From assembly GCF_002941025.1 (NCBI RefSeq), contig NZ_PTJS01000001.1, positions 2,170,001 through 2,234,000 on the forward strand: a stretch of 64,000 bases of DNA. The letters run 5' to 3'. The stretch is from Streptomyces sp. QL37 (GTDB lineage: Bacteria; Actinomycetota; Actinomycetes; Streptomycetales; Streptomycetaceae). Below the pieces are notes generated by a model. That model searched no databases and was not told where the DNA came from. It saw only the letters and a list, made by a program, of their open reading frames with translations. Shown here piece by piece: positions 51,791 through 61,017 of this stretch. The position numbers were made by a program, and so were the translations under genes. The stretch's first letter is position 1, and each line of letters begins with the position of its first letter.

Positions 51791-53884
51791 ATGTCGGTTT
51801 CCGTAACCCTTCCGGCGCTCGGCGAGAGCGTCACCGAGGGCACCGTCACCCGCTGGCTGAAGGCCGAGGGCGAGCACGTCGAGGCCGACGAGCCGCTGCT
51901 CGAGGTCTCGACCGACAAGGTCGACACCGAGATCCCCGCGCCCGCCTCGGGCACCCTCGCGTCCATCAAGGTCGCCGAGGACGAGACCGTCGAGGTCGGC
52001 GCCGAGCTGGCCGTCATCGACGACGGTTCGGGCGCGCCTGCCGCCGAGTCGGCTCCGGCCGCCGAGCCGGAGGCCGCTCCGGCCCCGGCCGAGGAGACTC
52101 CGGCACCCGCCGCCGAGGCGCCCGCCGCCGAGGCCCCTGCCGCCGCTCCGGCCGGTGGCGCCTCCGGCACCGACGTCACCCTCCCCGCGCTCGGTGAGAG
52201 CGTCACCGAGGGCACCGTCACCCGCTGGCTGAAGGAGGTCGGCGAGGAGGTCGCGGAGGACGAGCCCCTGCTCGAGGTCTCCACGGACAAGGTCGACACC
52301 GAGATCCCCGCCCCGGTCGCCGGCGTGCTGCTGGAGATCGTGGTCGGCGAGGACGAGACCGCCGAGGTGGGCGCCAAGCTCGCCGTCATCGGCGCTCCGG
52401 GTGCCGCACCGGCCGCCGCTCCGGCAGAGGCCGCTCCGGCCCCGGCCGAGGAGACTCCGGCACCCGCCGCCGAGGCGCCCGCCGCCGAGGCCCCTGCCGC
52501 CGCTCCGGCCGGTGGCGCCTCCGGCACCGACGTCACCCTCCCCGCGCTCGGTGAGAGCGTCACCGAGGGCACCGTCACCCGCTGGCTGAAGGAGGTCGGC
52601 GAGGAGGTCGCGGAGGACGAGCCCCTGCTCGAGGTCTCCACGGACAAGGTCGACACCGAGATCCCCGCGCCCGCCTCGGGCACCCTCGCGTCCATCAAGG
52701 TCGCCGAGGACGAGACCGTCGAGGTCGGCGCCGAGCTGGCCGTCATCGACGACGGTTCGGGCGCGCCTGCCGCCGAGCCGGCTCCGGCCGCCCCGGCCCA
52801 GCCCGCCGCCCCGGCACCGGCTGCTCCGGCACCGGCTCCTGCCGCACCGGCCGCACCGGCACCGGCACCCGCTCAGGCGGCGCCCGCCGCTCCGGCTCCG
52901 GCCGCCCCGGCCCAGCCCGCCGCCCCGGCACCGGCTGCCCCGGCCGCCTCCGGCGACGACGGCGCGTACGTCACGCCGCTGGTCCGCAAGCTCGCCGCCG
53001 AGAACGGCGTCGACCTGGGCTCGGTCAAGGGCACCGGCGTCGGTGGCCGCATCCGCAAGCAGGACGTCGTCGCCGCCGCGGAGGCCGCCAAGGCCGCCGC
53101 CGCTCCGGCTCCGGCCGCCGCCGCTCCCGCGGCCAAGGCCGCGCCGAAGGTCGAGGCGTCCCCGCTGCGCGGTCAGACGGTCAAGATGACCCGCATGCGC
53201 AAGGTCATCGGCGACAACATGATGAAGGCCCTGCACTCGCAGGCCCAGCTGACCTCGGTCCTCGAGGTCGACATCACGAAGCTGATGAAGCTGCGCAACC
53301 AGGCGAAGGAGTCCTTCGCCGCCCGTGAGGGCGTCAAGCTGTCCCCGATGCCGTTCTTCGTGAAGGCGGCGGCCCAGGCGCTGAAGGCCCACCCGGTCGT
53401 CAACGCCCGGATCAACGAGGACGAGGGCACCATCACGTACTTCGACTCGGAGAACATCGGCATCGCCGTGGACGCCGAGAAGGGTCTGATGACCCCGGTC
53501 ATCAAGGGCGCGGGCGACCTGAACATCGCCGGTATCGCGAAGAAGACCGCCGAGCTGGCCGGCAAGGCCCGCGGTGGCGGCCTCACCCCGGACGACATGT
53601 CGGGCGCGACCTTCACCGTCAGCAACACCGGTTCGCGCGGTGCGCTGTTCGACACGGTCATCGTGCCGCCGAACCAGGCGGCCATCCTGGGCATCGGTGC
53701 CACGGTCAAGCGTCCGGCGGTCATCGAGACCGCCGAGGGCACCGTCATCGGCGTCCGCGACATGACCTACCTCTCGCTCTCCTACGACCACCGTCTGGTG
53801 GACGGCGCGGACGCCGCCCGTTACCTGACCACGGTCAAGGCGATCCTCGAGGCGGGCGAGTTCGAGGTCGAGCTCGGCCTCTGA
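51791..53884 (+). CDS. sucB: Dihydrolipoamide acyltransferase (E2) with three lipoyl domains
   Basis: This 697-residue protein contains three lipoyl domains (about residues 1-78, 126-200, 245-320), each with the lipoyl-lysine motif [12 protein letters not shown], separated by Ala/Pro/Glu-rich linkers. A peripheral-subunit-binding domain follows ([33 protein letters not shown], about 395-430), then a catalytic domain ending in the [15 protein letters not shown] active-site block. It is usually named SucB, but in Actinobacteria the 2-oxoglutarate E1 carries its own E2 domain and a three-lipoyl E2 like this serves as pyruvate dehydrogenase AceF; its position beside lpd and aceE favours that. ATG 51791 is preceded by AAGGAG. 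The lipoyl coding sequence contains exact direct repeats. Confidence 0.96.
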   Translation: MSVSVTLPALGESVTEGTVTRWLKAEGEHVEADEPLLEVSTDKVDTEIPAPASGTLASIKVAEDETVEVGAELAVIDDGSGAPAAESAPAAEPEAAPAPAEETPAPAAEAPAAEAPAAAPAGGASGTDVTLPALGESVTEGTVTRWLKEVGEEVAEDEPLLEVSTDKVDTEIPAPVAGVLLEIVVGEDETAEVGAKLAVIGAPGAAPAAAPAEAAPAPAEETPAPAAEAPAAEAPAAAPAGGASGTDVTLPALGESVTEGTVTRWLKEVGEEVAEDEPLLEVSTDKVDTEIPAPASGTLASIKVAEDETVEVGAELAVIDDGSGAPAAEPAPAAPAQPAAPAPAAPAPAPAAPAAPAPAPAQAAPAAPAPAAPAQPAAPAPAAPAASGDDGAYVTPLVRKLAAENGVDLGSVKGTGVGGRIRKQDVVAAAEAAKAAAAPAPAAAAPAAKAAPKVEASPLRGQTVKMTRMRKVIGDNMMKALHSQAQLTSVLEVDITKLMKLRNQAKESFAAREGVKLSPMPFFVKAAAQALKAHPVVNARINEDEGTITYFDSENIGIAVDAEKGLMTPVIKGAGDLNIAGIAKKTAELAGKARGGGLTPDDMSGATFTVSNTGSRGALFDTVIVPPNQAAILGIGATVKRPAVIETAEGTVIGVRDMTYLSLSYDHRLVDGADAARYLTTVKAILEAGEFEVELGL
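52071..52311 (+). repeat. 241-nt perfect direct repeat in the E2 gene, copy 1
   Basis: The linker and N-terminal half of lipoyl domain 2 are repeated without any difference 357 nt (119 codons) downstream at 52428-52668. Identity at synonymous sites shows a recent duplication or gene conversion. Confidence 0.9.
52428..52668 (+). repeat. 241-nt perfect direct repeat in the E2 gene, copy 2
   Basis: Second copy of the repeat, encoding the linker before and the N-terminal half of lipoyl domain 3. The C-terminal half of the same domain (52643-52777) is instead identical to the C-terminal half of lipoyl domain 1 (51914-52048), so domain 3 is a mosaic. Confidence 0.9.
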
Positions 53885-53912
53885 GCCGTACAGCTGTAAC
53901 CAGCCTCACCAG

Positions 53913-53951
53913 CGGCGCCCCCGTCCGGAACACTTCCGGGCGGGGGCGCCG
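53913..53951 (+). terminator. Terminator of the lpd-E2 unit
   Basis: An 11-bp outer stem (CGGCGCCCCCG and complement) is extended by an inner CCGGAA/TTCCGG-like stem, 28 nt after the E2 stop. Confidence 0.75.
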
Positions 53952-53957
53952 CCGTAT

Positions 53958-53967
53958 TGTCTAGACA
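53958..53967. promoter_or_regulatory. Candidate GntR autoregulatory operator
   Basis: TGTCTAGACA is a perfect palindrome 66 nt upstream of the GntR gene. The form TTGTCTAGACA fits the TNGT-N-ACNA type of FadR-subfamily operators. The match is short. Confidence 0.45.
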
Positions 53968-54033
53968 CCACCGGTCGTCCCTCACCGCCGCACAGGTGAG
54001 CAGCACCGGTTTGTTCGCCCGAAGGAGCCCGTC

Positions 54034-54657
54034 ATGACCCCGCCCGTCGTCCACTCGCTGCGCGAGCAGATCCGCGAGCACATCGTGGAAGGGATAGTCA
54101 GCGGGCGCTGGAAGCCGGGTGAACGGATCGTCGAGCGCCGTATCGCCACCGAGCTGGAGGTCAGCCAGACCCCCGTGCGCGAGGCGCTGCGGGAGCTGGA
54201 GACGCTGCGGCTGATCGAGTCGGCCCCCAACAAGGGTGTCCGGGTACGCAATCTGACGGCGGCCGACCTGGAGGAGAGCTATCCCGTACGGGCCGGTCTG
54301 GAGCAGATCGCGGCGGAGCTGGCGGCCCCCGCGCTGGGCGAGGACTGCTCGGCGCTCGCCCCGCACGTGGCGGCGCTCTACGAGGCGGACCGGCTGGCTG
54401 ACGGCGAGGCGCAGGTGCGGCACACGGTGGCCTTCCACCGGGAGATGGTGCGCGCCGCCGGGAACGCCGTGCTGCTGCACACCTGGGAGGGGCTGGGCAT
54501 CGAGGTGTTCACGGCCCTGTCGATCCGCTGGCTGGGCACCGTGCAGAAGTCGTACGCGGAGGAGCACGAGGCGCTCATCGAGGCGTTCCTGCGCCGGGAC
54601 CCGCAGATCGCCGTGATGGTGAAGGAGCACGTCCTCGGGTGCGCGCCGCGCGCCTGA
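54034..54657 (+). CDS. GntR-family regulator (FadR/FCD type)
   Basis: ATG 54034 has GAAGGAG seven bases upstream. The 207-residue product has an N-terminal winged HTH (LREQIREHIVEGIVSGRWKPG, then VSQTPVREALRELETLRLI) and an all-helical FCD effector domain (about 80-200) with two histidines in HTVAFHREMV that usually bind a metal and a carboxylate ligand. It lies between the E2 and aceE genes on the same strand, so regulation of pyruvate dehydrogenase by a small carboxylic acid is plausible, as for PdhR, but unproven. Candidate operators are the palindromes at 53958-53967 and 54815-54824. Confidence 0.92.
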   Translation: MTPPVVHSLREQIREHIVEGIVSGRWKPGERIVERRIATELEVSQTPVREALRELETLRLIESAPNKGVRVRNLTAADLEESYPVRAGLEQIAAELAAPALGEDCSALAPHVAALYEADRLADGEAQVRHTVAFHREMVRAAGNAVLLHTWEGLGIEVFTALSIRWLGTVQKSYAEEHEALIEAFLRRDPQIAVMVKEHVLGCAPRA

Positions 54658-54814
54658 GCTCCGGCGCCGGACGGGCTCGCACATCTGGGTCGCGACCCGC
54701 TCGGCCGTGCAGGTCAGCGCCCGTTTCGCCCCCTTGATCCCGTCACTCCGTGCCCCGTTTCGCGGCACCGCATGCCACTTTTCTTCATATCGAGAAGTTT
54801 TGCCCTTCACCCTT

Positions 54815-54833
54815 TGATCGATCATCGATCGGA
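54815..54833. promoter_or_regulatory. GATC-rich palindromic region upstream of aceE
   Basis: TGATCGATCA (54815-54824) is a perfect palindrome followed at once by the overlapping TCGATCGG half-repeat. The region is AT-rich relative to its surroundings and lies about 100 nt before aceE. It could be the operator for aceE. Nothing else is seen in 54658-54927. Confidence 0.45.
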
Positions 54834-54927
54834 GACTTACAGTTCAGTCGCGGGCCCACCGGCCCCATCGCCCTGTCCTGCCAGCCAGGGACTTCTCCAC
54901 CCCCTCCCACTCCGGAAGGCGGCGATC

Positions 54928-57597
54928 ATGACCGACCCCGTAGCAACGCTTCCGAGCGAGCTCGACCAGCTCCCGGACCGCGACCCCGAGGAGACCGCCG
55001 AATGGGCGGCCTCCCTCGACGCCGTCACCAAGGCCGCGGGCCCGCACCGCGCCGCGTACCTGATGCGGCGTTCGCTCCAGCACGCCGAGGGCGCCGGCAT
55101 CGCGCTGCCCAAGCTGCTGGAGAGCGATTACGTCAACACCATCCCCACCTCCGCCGAGCCCGCGTTCGACGGCGACCTGGAGATGGAATCGAAGATCACC
55201 GCGTGGAACCGCTGGAACGCGGCCGCGATGGTCACCCGTGGCGCCCGGTACGGCGTCGGGGGCCACATCGCCACGTTCGCCTCGGCGGCCTGGCTGTACG
55301 AGACCGGCTTCAACCACTTCTTCCGCGGCAAGGAGGGTGACGGCTCCGGCGACCAGCTCTACATCCAGGGCCACGCCTCGCCCGGCATCTACGCCCGCGC
55401 CTTCCTCGACGGCCGCCTCAGCGAGCAGCAGCTCGACAACTTCCGCCAGGAGTCGGGGGGCGACGGCCTGCCGTCCTACCCGCACCCGCGGCGGCTGCCC
55501 TGGCTGTGGGAGTTCCCCACCGTCTCGATGGGCCTCGGCCCGCTCTCGGCGATCTACCAGGCGCGCTTCAACCGCTATCTGACCAACCGCAAGATCAAGG
55601 ACACGTCGAACTCGCACGTCTGGGCCTTCCTGGGCGACGGCGAGATGGACGAGCCCGAGTCGACCGCCGCCCTCGCCCTCGCGGCGCGTGAGCAGCTCGA
55701 CAACCTGACCTTCGTCATCAACTGCAACCTGCAGCGCCTCGACGGCCCGGTCCGCGCCAACTTCCGCGTGGTCCAGGAGCTGGAGGGTGCCTTCCGCGGC
55801 GCCGGCTGGAACGTCATCAAGACGCTCTGGGGCAACGCCTGGGACGAGCTGTTCCAGCTCGACACCACGGGCGCGCTGATCCGCCGCCTCCGCGAGGTCC
55901 CGGACGCGCAGTTCCAGACGTACGCGACGCGGGACGTGGCGTACATCCGCGAGCACTTCTTCGGCACCGAGCCCGCCCTCGCCGAGCTGGCGAAACTCCT
56001 GAGCGACGCCAAGATCGCCGAGTGTTTCTACAGCTCCCGCGGCGGTCACGAGGCCCGCAAGGTGTACGCGGCCTACCGCGCCGCACTGGAGCACAAGGGC
56101 GCGCCGACCGTGATCCTGGCCCAGACGGTCAAGGGCTACACGCTCGGCAAGGGCTTCGAGTCCAAGAACGCCAACCACCAGATGAAGAAGCTGTCGATCG
56201 ACGAGTTCAAGGGCATGCGCGAGCTGCTCGGCCTCCCGATCCCGGACAGCGCCTTCGAGGACGGACTGGTCCCCTACGGCCACCCGGGCGCCGACTCCCC
56301 CGAGGTCCGCTACCTCCAGGAGCGCCGTGCCGCCCTCGGCGGTCCGGCCCCCGCCCGCCGGGTGCACGCCGCCGCGCTGCCCCAGCCGGAGGAGCGCGCG
56401 TTCAAGGCCCTGTACAAGGGCTCCGGCAAGCAGGAGATGGCCACCACCATGGCGTTCGTCCGCCTGGTGAAGGACCTGATGCGGGACAAGGAGACCGGCA
56501 GGCGCTGGGTCCCGATCGTCCCGGACGAGGCCCGTACCTTCGGTATGGAGTCGCTGTTCCCCTCGGCCGGCATCTACTCGCCGCTCGGCCAGACGTACGA
56601 CCCGGTCGACCGCGACCAGTTGATGTACTACAAGGAAGCCAAGGACGGCCAGATCCTCAACGAGGGGATCACCGAGGCCGGTGCCATGGCCGACTTCATC
56701 GCCGCCGCCTCGTCGTACGCGACGCACGGCGAGACGATGATCCCGTTCTACATCTTCTACTCGATGTTCGGCTGGCAGCGGACCGGCGACCAGATGTGGC
56801 AGCTCGCCGACCAGCTCGGCAAGGGCTTCATCGTCGGCGCCACGGCGGGCCGTACAACGCTCACCGGTGAGGGCCTCCAGCACGCGGACGGACACTCGCA
56901 CCTGATCGCGTCGACGAACCCGGCGTCGCTCAACTACGACCCGGCGTTCGCGTACGAGATCGCGGTGATCGTCAAGGACGGTCTGCGGAGGATGTACGGC
57001 CCCGAGGCCGAGAACGTCTTCTACTACCTGACGGTCTACAACGAGCCGAAGCAGCAGCCCGCGATGCCCGAGGGCGTCGAGGAGGGCATCGTCAAGGGCC
57101 TGTACCGCTTCAAGGAGGGCACGCCCGCCGCGGCGGACGCACCGCGCCTCCAGCTGCTGGGCTCGGGTACGGCGATCCACTGGGCCCTGAAGGCCCAGGA
57201 GCTGCTGGCCTCCGACTGGGGTGTCACGGCCGACGTCTGGTCCGCCACCTCGTGGGGCGAGCTGCGCCGCGACGCTCTGGAGTGCGACGAGGCGCTGCTC
57301 CGCGGCGAGGAGCGGGTGCCGTACGTGACCCAGGCGCTCTCCGGCGCGCCGGGCCCCGTCCTCGCCGTCAGCGACTGGATGCGAGCGGTCCCGGACTCCA
57401 TCAGCCAGTGGGTGGAGCAGGACTGGTCCTCCCTGGGCACGGACGGCTTCGGCCTCTCCGACACCCGCGACGGCGCCCGGCGCCACTTCGGCGTCGACGC
57501 CGAGTCCGTCACGGTCGCCGCGCTGGCCCAGCTGGCCCGCCGTGGCGAGATCCCGGCCTCGAAGGTCAAGGAGGCCCGGGAGAAGTACGGCCTCTGA
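54928..57597 (+). CDS. aceE: Pyruvate dehydrogenase E1 component, homodimeric type
   Basis: The 889-residue product matches the single-chain E1 (about 890 residues) of pyruvate dehydrogenase. The thiamine-diphosphate motif is GDGEMDEPES followed about 25 residues later by NCNLQRLDGPV, and the active-site His lies in SYPHPRRLPWLW. Further family blocks are GQTYDPVDRDQLMYYKEAKDGQILNEGI and GRTTLTGEGLQHADGHSH. ATG 54928 has GGAAGG upstream; an earlier in-frame ATG has no ribosome site. It oxidatively decarboxylates pyruvate and acetylates the E2 lipoyl domains. It is alone in its unit, after the GntR gene. Confidence 0.96.
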   Translation: MTDPVATLPSELDQLPDRDPEETAEWAASLDAVTKAAGPHRAAYLMRRSLQHAEGAGIALPKLLESDYVNTIPTSAEPAFDGDLEMESKITAWNRWNAAAMVTRGARYGVGGHIATFASAAWLYETGFNHFFRGKEGDGSGDQLYIQGHASPGIYARAFLDGRLSEQQLDNFRQESGGDGLPSYPHPRRLPWLWEFPTVSMGLGPLSAIYQARFNRYLTNRKIKDTSNSHVWAFLGDGEMDEPESTAALALAAREQLDNLTFVINCNLQRLDGPVRANFRVVQELEGAFRGAGWNVIKTLWGNAWDELFQLDTTGALIRRLREVPDAQFQTYATRDVAYIREHFFGTEPALAELAKLLSDAKIAECFYSSRGGHEARKVYAAYRAALEHKGAPTVILAQTVKGYTLGKGFESKNANHQMKKLSIDEFKGMRELLGLPIPDSAFEDGLVPYGHPGADSPEVRYLQERRAALGGPAPARRVHAAALPQPEERAFKALYKGSGKQEMATTMAFVRLVKDLMRDKETGRRWVPIVPDEARTFGMESLFPSAGIYSPLGQTYDPVDRDQLMYYKEAKDGQILNEGITEAGAMADFIAAASSYATHGETMIPFYIFYSMFGWQRTGDQMWQLADQLGKGFIVGATAGRTTLTGEGLQHADGHSHLIASTNPASLNYDPAFAYEIAVIVKDGLRRMYGPEAENVFYYLTVYNEPKQQPAMPEGVEEGIVKGLYRFKEGTPAAADAPRLQLLGSGTAIHWALKAQELLASDWGVTADVWSATSWGELRRDALECDEALLRGEERVPYVTQALSGAPGPVLAVSDWMRAVPDSISQWVEQDWSSLGTDGFGLSDTRDGARRHFGVDAESVTVAALAQLARRGEIPASKVKEAREKYGL

Positions 57598-57631
57598 GGG
57601 ACCGCCGGCCTGCGGGCCGTCTCCCTTCACA

Positions 57632-57666
57632 CCGCGGGGCGGGCTCGTCACGAGCCCGCCCCGCGG
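57632..57666 (+). terminator. aceE terminator hairpin
   Basis: A 17-nt inverted repeat with a 1-nt centre (about 15 bp plus a small loop in RNA) begins 35 nt after the aceE stop. Confidence 0.8.
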
Positions 57667-57733
57667 GTGTTCCCCGGGCCGACGCCCAGGGGTGATCCTG
57701 TGGGCGTGCGGCGCCGGCGCGCACAATGGCCGC

Positions 57734-58702
57734 ATGCGTGCTGCCCGGCTGATCAAGATGGTGCTGCTCCTGCAGTCCCGGCCCTCCATGACCGCCGCCC
57801 AGCTGGCCGAGGAGCTGGAGGTGTCGGAGCGCACCGTCACGCGGGACGCCCAGGCGCTCTCGGAGGCGGGGGTGCCCGTGTACGCCGACCGCGGCCGGGC
57901 AGGCGGCTACCGGCTCGTGGGCGGCTACCGCACGCGGCTCACCGGGCTGGCCCGCCATGAGGCCGAGGCGCTCTTCCTGTCCGGGCTTCCCTCCGCCCTG
58001 CGTGAGATGGGGCTCGACGACGCCGCCTCGGCTGCCCGGCTGAAGGTCTCGGCGGCCCTGCTCCCCTCCCTCCGGGACGCCTCGCGCACCGTCGCGCAGC
58101 GCTTCCATCTGGACGCCCCCGGCTGGTACCACGAACCGGCCACCCCCGAACTGCTTCCCGCCGTCGCGGAGGCCGTCTGGGACGACCGGCTGGTCCGGGC
58201 GCGCTACGGCCGCCGCCCCTCGGGCGAGGTGGAGCGGGAGCTGGCCCCGTACGGGCTCGTCCTGAAGGCCGGGGTCTGGTACCTCTGCGCCCGGGCCGGG
58301 GACGACTTCCGGGTGTACCGGATCGACCGGTTCGCCGCCGTCGCCGTCTCCGGGACCCGCTTCGTCCGGGACGAGGACTTCGACCTGCCGCGCTTCTGGG
58401 AGGAGCGGGCCGCGCAGTTCGCACGGTCGATCCTGCGTACCGAGGTGACCGTGCGGCTGTCGGAGGCGGGGGTACGGCGGCTGCCGCACGCCATGGACCG
58501 GGCCGCCGTCGACGAGGCGCTGGCCGGGGCCGCCCCGCCTGACGAGGAGGGCCGGCGCACGGTGGTCCTGCCGGTCGAGTCCGCCGAGGTGGCGTACGGC
58601 CAGCTGCTGTCCCTCGGGCCAGAGGTGGAGGTGCTGGAGCCCGCCGCCCTGCGCGAACGCTTTGCCGATACCGCCGAACGACTGCGCGACCTCTATCGCT
58701 GA
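57734..58702 (+). CDS. WYL-domain transcriptional regulator (YafY/DeoR-type HTH)
   Basis: This 322-residue regulator has an N-terminal winged HTH (MTAAQLAEELEVSERTVTRDAQAL), the linker DRGRAGGYRL, a WYL domain (about 130-215, with APYGLVLKAGVWYLCARAGDDFRVYRIDR, the WYL segment as VWYL) and a C-terminal WCX extension. WYL proteins bind nucleic acids or nucleotides as ligands and respond to DNA damage or metabolites; the target is unknown here. CACAAT at 57723-57728 precedes ATG 57734 by 5-6 nt, so the transcript is probably leaderless. It is a single gene after aceE. Confidence 0.92.
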   Translation: MRAARLIKMVLLLQSRPSMTAAQLAEELEVSERTVTRDAQALSEAGVPVYADRGRAGGYRLVGGYRTRLTGLARHEAEALFLSGLPSALREMGLDDAASAARLKVSAALLPSLRDASRTVAQRFHLDAPGWYHEPATPELLPAVAEAVWDDRLVRARYGRRPSGEVERELAPYGLVLKAGVWYLCARAGDDFRVYRIDRFAAVAVSGTRFVRDEDFDLPRFWEERAAQFARSILRTEVTVRLSEAGVRRLPHAMDRAAVDEALAGAAPPDEEGRRTVVLPVESAEVAYGQLLSLGPEVEVLEPAALRERFADTAERLRDLYR

Positions 58703-58785
58703 AGTGGCCCGGAAGTGACGTCGAAGGCTGCAATTCGGTGTCTGGGCGTGCGTCGCCCGCCGCCGGGGCAGATGCTGGACCCGTG

Positions 58786-59307
58786 ATGGACGAGACGGAG
58801 TTCTGGGAGATCATCGACAGCACCCGCGAGGCCGCCGAGGGCGACCCCGAGGACCACGCCGATCTGCTCGTCGAACGGCTGGTGCGGCTCGATCCCGACT
58901 CCGTGCTGGACTTCGCCAGGCACTTCGAGGCCCGCTACAACCGCGCGTACCGCTGGGATCTGTGGGGCGCGGCGGCCGTGCTGCTCGGCGGGGCGAGCGA
59001 CGACGCCTTCGACTACTTCCGCTGCTGGCTGATCGCGCAGGGCCGCGAGGTCTTCGAGGGGGCGGTGCACGACCCGGACAGCCTGGCCGAGCTGCTGGAC
59101 GACTTCGACGAGGAGCTCGACGGGGACGGCGAGGAGCTCGGCTACGCCGCCGACGAGGCCTACGAACAGCTCACCGGCGTCGTCGCCCCCGACCTGGGGC
59201 TGCCGCCGCAGGCGGCGGAACCGGCGGGCACGCCGTTCGGCTTCGACGACGACGCGGCGCTGGCGGAGCGCTACCCGGCCCTCTGGGAACGCTTCGGTCC
59301 GGTCTGA
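58786..59307 (+). CDS. DUF4240-domain protein
   Basis: The product (173 residues from ATG 58786; a GTG directly before it, at 58783, is also possible) starts MDETEFWEIIDSTREAA and has the DUF4240 pattern: LRLDPDSVLDFARHFE-type helix, YRWDLWGAAAVLLGG, FDYFRCWLIAQGREVFE and YAADEAYEQLTG. The protein is strongly acidic (a run of Asp/Glu near residue 105). The family is of unknown function and often found as a single gene in Streptomyces. GATGCT at 58771-58776 lies 6 nt before the GTG, which would suit a leaderless start there. Convergent with the acetyltransferase gene. Confidence 0.83.
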   Translation: MDETEFWEIIDSTREAAEGDPEDHADLLVERLVRLDPDSVLDFARHFEARYNRAYRWDLWGAAAVLLGGASDDAFDYFRCWLIAQGREVFEGAVHDPDSLAELLDDFDEELDGDGEELGYAADEAYEQLTGVVAPDLGLPPQAAEPAGTPFGFDDDAALAERYPALWERFGPV

Positions 59308-59328
59308 CCCCGGACGGGCGCCCGGGAC

Positions 59329-59856
59329 TCAGTCCGTCAGCGAGCGGCCCATCAGGACGTCGTCGACGTACCGCCCGCCCAGGAAGAACTCGCCGGGCAG
59401 TACGCCCTCGACGGCGAAGCCCTCGGACGCGTAGAGCGCCCGAGCGGCGGTGTTGTGGCCGAGCACCCGCAGGGTGAGCCGTCCGGCGCCCTGGCGTCGC
59501 GCCTCGGCGTACGCGGCGCGCAGCAGCGCACGCGCGACGCCGTGGCGCCGCGCCCAGTCGGCGACGGCGAGGCCCTGTATCTGGCGGACGTGCTCGTTGC
59601 AGGCGAGGGGGGTCGGGCGGGCCAGCCGGATGTAGCCGGCGAGGCGCACCTCGTCCGCGCCGGTGGCCGCCTCGGCGACCAGGTATTCGCCGGGCAGGTG
59701 CCGCTCGTCGAAGAACGGCTCGTACGGCGGCTGCGGTTTCGGCTGCACGGCGTGGAGGGTCGACCAGGTGGCCCGGTCGAGCTTACCGAGAGCGGTCTCG
59801 TCCTCGGGGACGGCGGGACGGACGGGGCCGAGGGCCTGGATTCGTGGCACGGACAT
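59329..59856 (-). CDS. GNAT-family N-acetyltransferase
   Basis: The 175-residue product has the GNAT fold: YLVAEAATGADEVRLAGYI strands, the acetyl-CoA pyrophosphate loop near VADWARRHGVARALLRAAYAEAR (Q/RxxGxG/A type as RRHGVA), and LRVLGHNTAARALYASEGFAVEGVLPGEFFLGGRYVDDVLMGR, which resembles RimI/RimJ-like enzymes. ATG 59856 is chosen because similarity starts there. The acceptor could be a protein N-terminus or a small amine. It is divergent from the epimerase-like gene (76 nt between starts). Confidence 0.88.
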   Translation of the reverse strand: MSVPRIQALGPVRPAVPEDETALGKLDRATWSTLHAVQPKPQPPYEPFFDERHLPGEYLVAEAATGADEVRLAGYIRLARPTPLACNEHVRQIQGLAVADWARRHGVARALLRAAYAEARRQGAGRLTLRVLGHNTAARALYASEGFAVEGVLPGEFFLGGRYVDDVLMGRSLTD

Positions 59857-59932
59857 GCGCGCAACTGTGCCATGCGCGTCCGGCGCGTCCGACTCCCGCG
59901 TGACCGGGGGCCCATGGGGCAGGATGGACGGC

Positions 59933-60832
59933 ATGCTGCGCTCCCGAATCGCCGTCACCGGATCGACCGGACTCATCGGAGCGGCGCTCGTGCGCTCGCT
60001 GCGTGCCGACGGGCACGAGGTGGTGCGCATGGTGCGCCGCCCGGCCGCGACCGGTGACGAGGTGGAGTGGGACCCGAAGCGCCAGTACGTCGACGCGGCG
60101 GGCCTGGTCGGCTGCGACGCGGTCGTCCACCTCGCGGGGGCAGGGGTCGGGGACCACCGGTGGACCGATGAGTACAAGCGGGAGATCCGTGACAGCCGGG
60201 TGCTGGGCACGGCGGCCGTGGCCGAGGCGGTGGCTTCGCTGGACACTCCGCCGAAGGTGCTGCTGTCCGGGTCGGCCATCGGCTTCTACGGCGACACCGG
60301 CGACCGTGCCGTCGACGAGAGCGCGCCGCCCGGCGACGGTTTCCTGCCGTCCGTCTGTGTGGAGTGGGAGGAGGCGACGGCTCCCGCCGAGGAGGCCGGC
60401 GTCCGCACGGTCCACGCGCGGACCGGTCTGGTCGTCTCCCGGCGGGGCGGGGCCTGGGGGCGGCTCTTCCCTCTGTTCAAGGCGGGGCTCGGCGGGCGGA
60501 TGGGGAACGGCCGGCAGTACTGGAGCTTCATCGCGCTGCACGACCACATCGCGGCACTGCGCCACATCCTGGACACCGAGACGCTGGCGGGCCCGGTGAA
60601 CCTGACGGGCCCCTCCCCCGTCACCAACGGCGAGGTGACGGCCGCCATGGGGCGGGTGCTGCGGCGCCCGACCCTGTTCACCGCCCCCGCGCCCGCGCTG
60701 AAGGCCGCGCTCGGGGAGTTCTCCGGGGACGTCCTGGCCAGCCAGCGGGTGCTGCCCGGCCAACTTCTCGACTCGGGCTTCGCGTTCGCCTTCCCGGGCG
60801 TCGACGACGCCATCCGCGCCGCACTGCGCTGA
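59933..60832 (+). CDS. TIGR01777-family NAD-dependent epimerase-like protein
   Basis: The 299-residue product is an extended SDR of the TIGR01777 (YfcH, SulA-like) group: N-terminal VTGSTGLIGAALVRSL, the VVHLAGAGVGDHRW motif, LSGSAIGFYGDTGD, and a C-terminal DUF1731 region with PVTNGEVTAAMGRVLRRP, VLPGQLLDSGFAFAFP. ATG 59933 with CAGGAT about 8 nt upstream points to a leaderless mRNA; an in-frame ATG at 59924 is the alternative. Nucleotide-sugar epimerase activity has not been shown for this group to my knowledge, so function is open. Confidence 0.88.
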   Translation: MLRSRIAVTGSTGLIGAALVRSLRADGHEVVRMVRRPAATGDEVEWDPKRQYVDAAGLVGCDAVVHLAGAGVGDHRWTDEYKREIRDSRVLGTAAVAEAVASLDTPPKVLLSGSAIGFYGDTGDRAVDESAPPGDGFLPSVCVEWEEATAPAEEAGVRTVHARTGLVVSRRGGAWGRLFPLFKAGLGGRMGNGRQYWSFIALHDHIAALRHILDTETLAGPVNLTGPSPVTNGEVTAAMGRVLRRPTLFTAPAPALKAALGEFSGDVLASQRVLPGQLLDSGFAFAFPGVDDAIRAALR

Positions 60833-61017
60833 CCACGGCCCCGCGCTCCCCCGGGCCCGGCGCCCGGCCGCCGTGCGACCCCGTGCACCGGTGCCCGGGG
60901 TGCGCGCTACTGCGCCTCTCTCGGCCATACACCTAGCCTCTACCCGAACTCGGGCATTCCGGGGGCCTGTTGGGGGCAATACCTCCCCACCAGTCGCACC
61001 GACTCGGGGAGGGGCAC

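Noticed and set aside
54844..57840. Very long open frame (about 1000 codons) antisense to aceE
   Set aside because: Same GC-bias effect: the sense strand is a clear pyruvate dehydrogenase E1 with catalytic motifs, while the antisense product is repetitive Arg/Val/Gly/Asp sequence.
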